Assembly (NCBI GenBank): GCA_948444865.1
Contig: CAOJVE010000003.1
Location: forward strand, 1-41,812
DNA: 41,812 nucleotides
Reading direction: 5' to 3'
Source: an uncultured Lachnospiraceae bacterium
Lineage (GTDB): Bacteria; Bacillota; Clostridia; Lachnospirales; Lachnospiraceae
Each line of letters begins with the position of its first letter. The first letter of the stretch is position 1. Of the stretch, positions 37,545 through 41,812 are shown in pieces. The position numbers and the translations under genes were made by a program. Below the pieces are notes generated by a model, which worked only from the letters and a program-made list of their open reading frames with translations, searched no databases and had not been told where the DNA came from.

Positions 37545-37566
37545 TGAGGGAACTTTGTTTCGTTAA
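36403..37566 (+). CDS. Tandem double DnaQ/DEDDh-exonuclease-fold protein, catalytic motifs degenerate (paralog 2)
   Basis: MDTEVSPRKIPIDRLTLARLKNDFIALDLKTTGLDSLKDQIVEIGAARF..., highly similar to 33471-34622; start chosen by alignment to copy 1. Confidence 0.8.
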   Translation: MDTEVSPRKIPIDRLTLARLKNDFIALDLKTTGLDSLKDQIVEIGAARFVHGQAKETFSARARPDAPTFSHAGKPGGAVENVFDAPGEAEAISKFVEFIGDALSGKTVMCAHNAGFGFNFLRRALTRSHVQSKIVYVDTLAASKAAIADLKNYRLETLGNYFKLNNPLPLRAQAGALCCGEILCKLLPLLETRDLSFDDAVRGGGPNRPGKGRQVIDCPENYCAVSIETTGRSLTWDKVTEVAALKFISGAPADSFLASIKPDCPDARSVWRRFLHFIGDFILVGHNIHLDIDFLYDSVQRCLHLPLANDYVSTRSLARLLLPHLPHHGLYALADYYNCRPITFYGASSKSQLTAQCYAKLVEDIVRIYGSTETFCRAFPCEGTLFR

Positions 37567-37612
37567 AAGTCTGGCGGGAGCCGCGCTCTGAAGCAAATCT
37601 CCCGTCCGACTC

Positions 37613-40600
37613 TTACTCCACGCTTTTTAAAGATTCCACCATATCGATTTTTTTCAATTTAAAGTGCATGGTCATATTCACAAAAGCGGAAAATCCCACG
37701 GTAAATAAAATACTGTACAAAAAGCTGGGTCCATAGATGCTGCGCCCAAACATAGCCGCGTCTACCTCCACCGTAACGATGACGAACCGATGGAGCAAAA
37801 TCCCAAGCCCGGCCCCGACAGCCGCTCCGATCAGGGTCAGCAGCACGTTTTCCCGGAATACATACGCGGAAACCTCGCCGTCGTAGAATCCCAGCACTTT
37901 CAGCGTGGCCAGCTCCCGCTTTCTCTCCGTGATATTGATATTGTTCAGGTTGTACAAGACCACGAAGGCCAGCATGCCCGCGGACACGATCAGCACCACG
38001 ATTACGGAGTCCAGGCTGCCTAGCATGTCTTCCAGCTGGTCGGCGATGCTGCCTGTGTAGCTGATGCTCAAAGCCGCCGGGCAGGCGAGAATGTCCCGCC
38101 CCACTTTCTCCGGATCCGAGCGGTATTCTTCCTGCAGAATCACGAGGCTGTCGCTGTACGCCGCCTCCTGGCCAAAAGCTTCCCGATAGGCCTGCGGGGT
38201 CATGTATATATAATGGCTCATGTAATTCTCGCAGATTTTCCCAACGGTCGCCTGGCCGCCGGCCCCTTCTTCCAACTGAAGCTCTATGCGGCCCCCGGGC
38301 TTTACGTCCAGCATTTTCGCCGTTTTCTCGGAGATGGCCACGCCCGCCTCGTTCAGCGAAAACTCCTCCTGGTCTTTGCGGTCCCGCAGCGTCACCAGCT
38401 TGGAAAACCGATTCGTCTCCTCTGGCACAATGAGATAAATGTCCGTATCTTTCTTTTTGCCGGAGGCCGTCATCTTCTGAAAATAAACCTGGCTCGCCTT
38501 CTCGATGCGCTCGTCCGACTCCAGAAAATTGCGAAGCTCGGCCTTTTCCTCCTCGGTGGCGTCCTCGTCCTGCAAAACCGTCGCGTCAAAATGCTGCAAC
38601 TGGCCGTACTGCAAAGTCCCTATGTCCATAATGGAGTCCTGCAGGCCGAATCCCACCAGCATCAGGGCCGTACAGCCGCCGATTCCGATAATGGTCATAA
38701 AAAACCGCTTTTTATAGCGGAAAAGATTCCGCGCCGTGGATTTCCATGTGAAGTTAAGCCGCTTCCATATAAACGGCAGGTATTCCAGCAGCACCCGTTT
38801 TCCCTCCTGGGGAGAGGCTGGGCGCATGAGGGCCGCCGGCGTTTCCATCAATTCCCGGTAGCAGGCGGACAGCGTGGCCAGCAGTGTGCAGGCCACCGCC
38901 GCTATGGAGCCGATCAGCGCATAGAGCGGCTGATACGGGATTTTCACCACGGGCATGTGGGTGTACATAATCCCATAGGCTGTGATTACAATATACGGCA
39001 GAATCTTCTCACCGATGAGCGCGCCGCACACGCTTCCGCCCAGCGTGGCCAGCAGCGCATACCCCAGATACTTGGACGCAATGGCCCCTTTGGAGTAGCC
39101 CAGCGCTTTGAGCGTGCCGATCTGCGTGCGCTCGTCCTCCACCATCCGGGTCATGGTGGTCAGGCTGATAAGAGCCGCCACCAGGAAAAACAGAACCGGG
39201 AACACCCGCCCGATGTTGCGGATTCGGTCCGCGTTGTCGCCGTAACCGCTGTATTCCGGCAGCGCGTCCCGGTCGTCCACATACCATTTCGGTATTTCCA
39301 GGCCGTCCGCGTCTTCCTGCGCCTCCTGGAGCTTTTTCTGGCCGTCCGCGATGCTCTCCTGCGCCTCTTTTTCAGCGTCCTTAAATTCCTTTTCCCCGTC
39401 CTTTAGCTTTTTCTCGTTTTCCTCGATTTCTTTGGCGGCGTCGGCCAGCTTCTGTTCGTTCTCTTCGATGTCTTTTTCCGCCTGGGCAAGCTGCGCTTCG
39501 CTGTCGCTGATCGCGCGGGCCGCCGCGTCCAGCTGGGCCTGCCGCTCATTTAACTGAGTCCGGCCGCTGTTTATCTGGGCCTGGCCGCTGTCAATCTGCG
39601 CCTGCGCCGCATCCAGCTGACTTTTGGCGCTGTCCAGCTCCTGCCGGCCGCTGTCCAGCTGCTTTTTCGCTTCCTCCAACTGGGCGCGGGTCTGGGACAA
39701 CGCCTGTTCCTGGGTCTGAATCTGGGCCGCCTGCGCATCCAGCCTGGCTTGCGTCTGCGGGTCGTTCACGCCCGACGCGGCCACAAACTGGCTATAGGAA
39801 CTGCGCGCCTGCTCCAGCTGCTCTTTCGCGTGGGAAAGCGCGGCCGCCCCGTCCTCGTACTGCTGCCATCCCTGATTATACTCGGCTTCCTTCTGGTCAA
39901 ATTCCTGTTTGGACGCGTTCCAATCCGCGTATCCCTGGCTGGTCTGCTGCTGGGACGCGTTTAGCTGGCTCTGCTGGGCATCCAGCTGGGCTTTGGCGGA
40001 CTCCAGCTGAGGGATGCCGTCCTGCCGCTGTTTCTTAGCGTCCTCCAGCTTTTTCTTCCCATCCTTTAGCTCACGCTTTCCGTCCTCTAGCTTCTTTTTC
40101 CCGTCTTCCAGCTCACGCTTTCCGTCCTCCAACTCCTTTCTGCCGTCGTCCAGCTCCATTTTGGCCTTCACCAGCTCTTCGGTGGCTTTTGCCCTGCCGT
40201 CCTCCAACTCTTTTCTGGCATCGGCCAGTTTCTCTTTTACCTCCTGCTGCACGGAGTCGTAGCGGGCCTGGCAGCGCTCCTCCTCTATGTCCTCCACGCG
40301 GCCTTTCACTTTTTTCACCAGATTTTCATACAGATCCGTATAGCTGGTCTGACCTTTGGCGCCTTTTGCCAGCAAATAGGCCACCGTATATGTATCCCGC
40401 TGGAAATTTTCCTCGGTCACATAGGCGAACCCGCTGACTTCCCCAGAGCCCAGCGTGGTATTTCCCCGGGCAAATGATATGTACATGGGGCTGCTGCAGG
40501 TTCCCACCACCGTGAAATCTTTCTGCTCAAGGATGCTGTTTGCGTCCTCCGTGTAAACTTCTATGGAATCGCCGATTTTCAGGGTTCCGTCGCTGACCAT

Positions 40601-41005
40601 CTCGTCGTCGGCCAGGCACTCGCCCTTTTTCTTTGGCAGCCGGCCCTTCACGACCGTAACCTGATTGACCTGTTCGGGCAGACTCTCCAGGTGGATGACC
40701 CGCTGCTCGCCTTCTTCCCCGCTTAACACGTCCAAAGCGTAGCCGCCCTCTACAAACTCCACGCCTTTAATTTCCCTTAAAGCCTCCAGGTCTTCTTCCG
40801 TCAGGCCGTAAGACCCCATCACCCGCAGGTCCATCAGATTGACGCTGTCGTAGTAAGCGTCCCCGGAATAACGCATGTCCGGAGACGACGCCTGGATTCC
40901 CGAGAAAAACGCCACGCCCAGGGCGACGATAAAAAATATTGAAATAAACCTTGCAAAGCTGTTTTTGATGTCCATAAAGAAATCTTTTCTAAGCGCTCTT
41001 TTCAC
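37613..41005 (-). CDS. FtsX-like ABC permease with very long extracytoplasmic coiled coil
   Basis: KRALRKDFFMDIKNSFARFISIFFIVALGVAFFSGI; two FtsX modules (LVAALISLTTMTRMVEDERTQIGTLKALGYS; LYNLNNINITERKRELATLKVLGFYDGEV); KKLEDGKRELEDG heptads. GTG start at 41005 behind TAGGAGA. Confidence 0.9.
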   Translation of the reverse strand: MKRALRKDFFMDIKNSFARFISIFFIVALGVAFFSGIQASSPDMRYSGDAYYDSVNLMDLRVMGSYGLTEEDLEALREIKGVEFVEGGYALDVLSGEEGEQRVIHLESLPEQVNQVTVVKGRLPKKKGECLADDEMVSDGTLKIGDSIEVYTEDANSILEQKDFTVVGTCSSPMYISFARGNTTLGSGEVSGFAYVTEENFQRDTYTVAYLLAKGAKGQTSYTDLYENLVKKVKGRVEDIEEERCQARYDSVQQEVKEKLADARKELEDGRAKATEELVKAKMELDDGRKELEDGKRELEDGKKKLEDGKRELKDGKKKLEDAKKQRQDGIPQLESAKAQLDAQQSQLNASQQQTSQGYADWNASKQEFDQKEAEYNQGWQQYEDGAAALSHAKEQLEQARSSYSQFVAASGVNDPQTQARLDAQAAQIQTQEQALSQTRAQLEEAKKQLDSGRQELDSAKSQLDAAQAQIDSGQAQINSGRTQLNERQAQLDAAARAISDSEAQLAQAEKDIEENEQKLADAAKEIEENEKKLKDGEKEFKDAEKEAQESIADGQKKLQEAQEDADGLEIPKWYVDDRDALPEYSGYGDNADRIRNIGRVFPVLFFLVAALISLTTMTRMVEDERTQIGTLKALGYSKGAIASKYLGYALLATLGGSVCGALIGEKILPYIVITAYGIMYTHMPVVKIPYQPLYALIGSIAAVACTLLATLSACYRELMETPAALMRPASPQEGKRVLLEYLPFIWKRLNFTWKSTARNLFRYKKRFFMTIIGIGGCTALMLVGFGLQDSIMDIGTLQYGQLQHFDATVLQDEDATEEEKAELRNFLESDERIEKASQVYFQKMTASGKKKDTDIYLIVPEETNRFSKLVTLRDRKDQEEFSLNEAGVAISEKTAKMLDVKPGGRIELQLEEGAGGQATVGKICENYMSHYIYMTPQAYREAFGQEAAYSDSLVILQEEYRSDPEKVGRDILACPAALSISYTGSIADQLEDMLGSLDSVIVVLIVSAGMLAFVVLYNLNNINITERKRELATLKVLGFYDGEVSAYVFRENVLLTLIGAAVGAGLGILLHRFVIVTVEVDAAMFGRSIYGPSFLYSILFTVGFSAFVNMTMHFKLKKIDMVESLKSVE

Positions 41006-41015
41006 AGTCCATCTC

Positions 41016-41726
41016 CTACCATTCAATCTCTTCCACAGGCAACGGCGTTTCGTTCATTTCCATGGCGGACACTTTCCCATTCTTGATCTGAATCACCCGG
41101 TCCGCCATCGGCGTGAGCGCCGAATTATGGGTGATCACAATCACAGTCATCCCTCTTTGCCTGCACATATCCTGCAAAAGCTTCAGAATCGCTTTTCCCG
41201 TCTGGTAATCCAGTGCCCCGGTGGGCTCGTCGCACAAAAGCAGCTTGGGATTTTTCGCCAGCGCGCGGGCAATGGACACCCGCTGCTGTTCGCCGCCGGA
41301 GAGCTGCGCGGGAAAGTTTTTCAGCCGCTCGCTCAAACCCACTTCCTTTAAAACCTGGCCGGCATTCAGCGGATTTTTGCAGATCTGAAGCGCCAGTTCC
41401 ACGTTCTCCAGCGCCGTTAAATTGGGCACCAGATTATAAAACTGAAACACAAAGCCAACGTCCTCCCGCCTGTACGCCGTCAGCTGCCTGGACGAATAGC
41501 CGGCCACATCCTGCCCGTCCACCCACACATGGCCGGCGGAAGCCTGGTCCATGCCGCCCAGAATATTCAAAACCGTCGTCTTGCCCGCGCCGCTGGGGCC
41601 CACAATGATTACAAACTCACCTTTATTTATGGAAAAATCAATGCCGTCCACCGCTTTGATCTGCACGTCGCCCTTTCCATAAACCTTTGTGACCTGTTCC
41701 AGTGTTACAAAACCTTTTTCCATCAT
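41016..41726 (-). CDS. ABC transporter ATP-binding protein (MacB/LolD-like)
   Basis: [55 protein letters not shown]. Confidence 0.96.
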   Translation of the reverse strand: MMEKGFVTLEQVTKVYGKGDVQIKAVDGIDFSINKGEFVIIVGPSGAGKTTVLNILGGMDQASAGHVWVDGQDVAGYSSRQLTAYRREDVGFVFQFYNLVPNLTALENVELALQICKNPLNAGQVLKEVGLSERLKNFPAQLSGGEQQRVSIARALAKNPKLLLCDEPTGALDYQTGKAILKLLQDMCRQRGMTVIVITHNSALTPMADRVIQIKNGKVSAMEMNETPLPVEEIEW

Positions 41727-41755
41727 GTGCGCAGCTCCTTAAAATTTTATACAAT

Positions 41756-41784
41756 ATTTTACTATAACCTTTATGCTTTTTCAA
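41756..41784 (-). promoter_or_regulatory. Promoter of the ABC/FtsX operon
   Basis: Minus strand TTGAAA - 17 nt - TAAAAT, followed by AAGGAG RBS. Confidence 0.6.
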
Positions 41785-41812
41785 CCGGCGCGTGTTTGAA
41801 ATCCCTTTTGGA

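Noticed and set aside
32278-37600. Integrative element inserted at tRNA-Leu
   Set aside because: No integrase gene and no repeated tRNA 3' end (GGTTCGAGTCCCTTTTTCCGC) was seen downstream within the window.
38213-39406. 397-aa plus-strand ORF
   Set aside because: Antisense to the FtsX permease coding region.
1-41812. CRISPR array
   Set aside because: No regularly spaced 24-40 bp direct repeats with unique spacers; the only tandem repeats are coding (FtsX heptads, wall-binding repeats).

Overview
Chromosomal window from what looks like a Lachnospiraceae-type Clostridia (inference from gene content and style, not a search). From position 1 to about 24 kb nearly everything is on the minus strand. 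(i) An anaerobic cobalamin operon, in transcription order cbiD-cbiL-cbiF-cbiG-cbiH-cbiJ/E/T(fusion)-cbiA-cbiB-cobD; the last gene runs off the left edge. (ii) A small unknown protein with a structured leader, and a secreted L,D-transpeptidase with many cell-wall-binding repeats. (iii) A housekeeping block uvrA-mbl/mreB-recD2-comF-two membrane proteins-cdaA-cdaR-HPr. From 24 to 32 kb: an orphan hisD, an ECF sigma/DUF4179 anti-sigma pair, TraX, hemW and lepA, with a nucleotidyltransferase and a decayed HEPN partner between lepA and hemW, then tRNA-Leu. From 32.3 to 37.6 kb there is an accessory island: a small divergent XRE pair, a truncated zinc-ribbon ORF, and the most unusual locus of the window. 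That locus is a 2TM K+ channel with RCK/TrkA-N and C-terminal RyR-like domains, flanked by two direct ~1.2-kb repeats. Each repeat encodes a tandem double DnaQ-like (DEDDh-fold) protein whose catalytic residues look mostly degenerate. The window ends with an FtsX-type permease carrying a long coiled coil and its ABC ATPase. All identifications are by eye; no searches were run.
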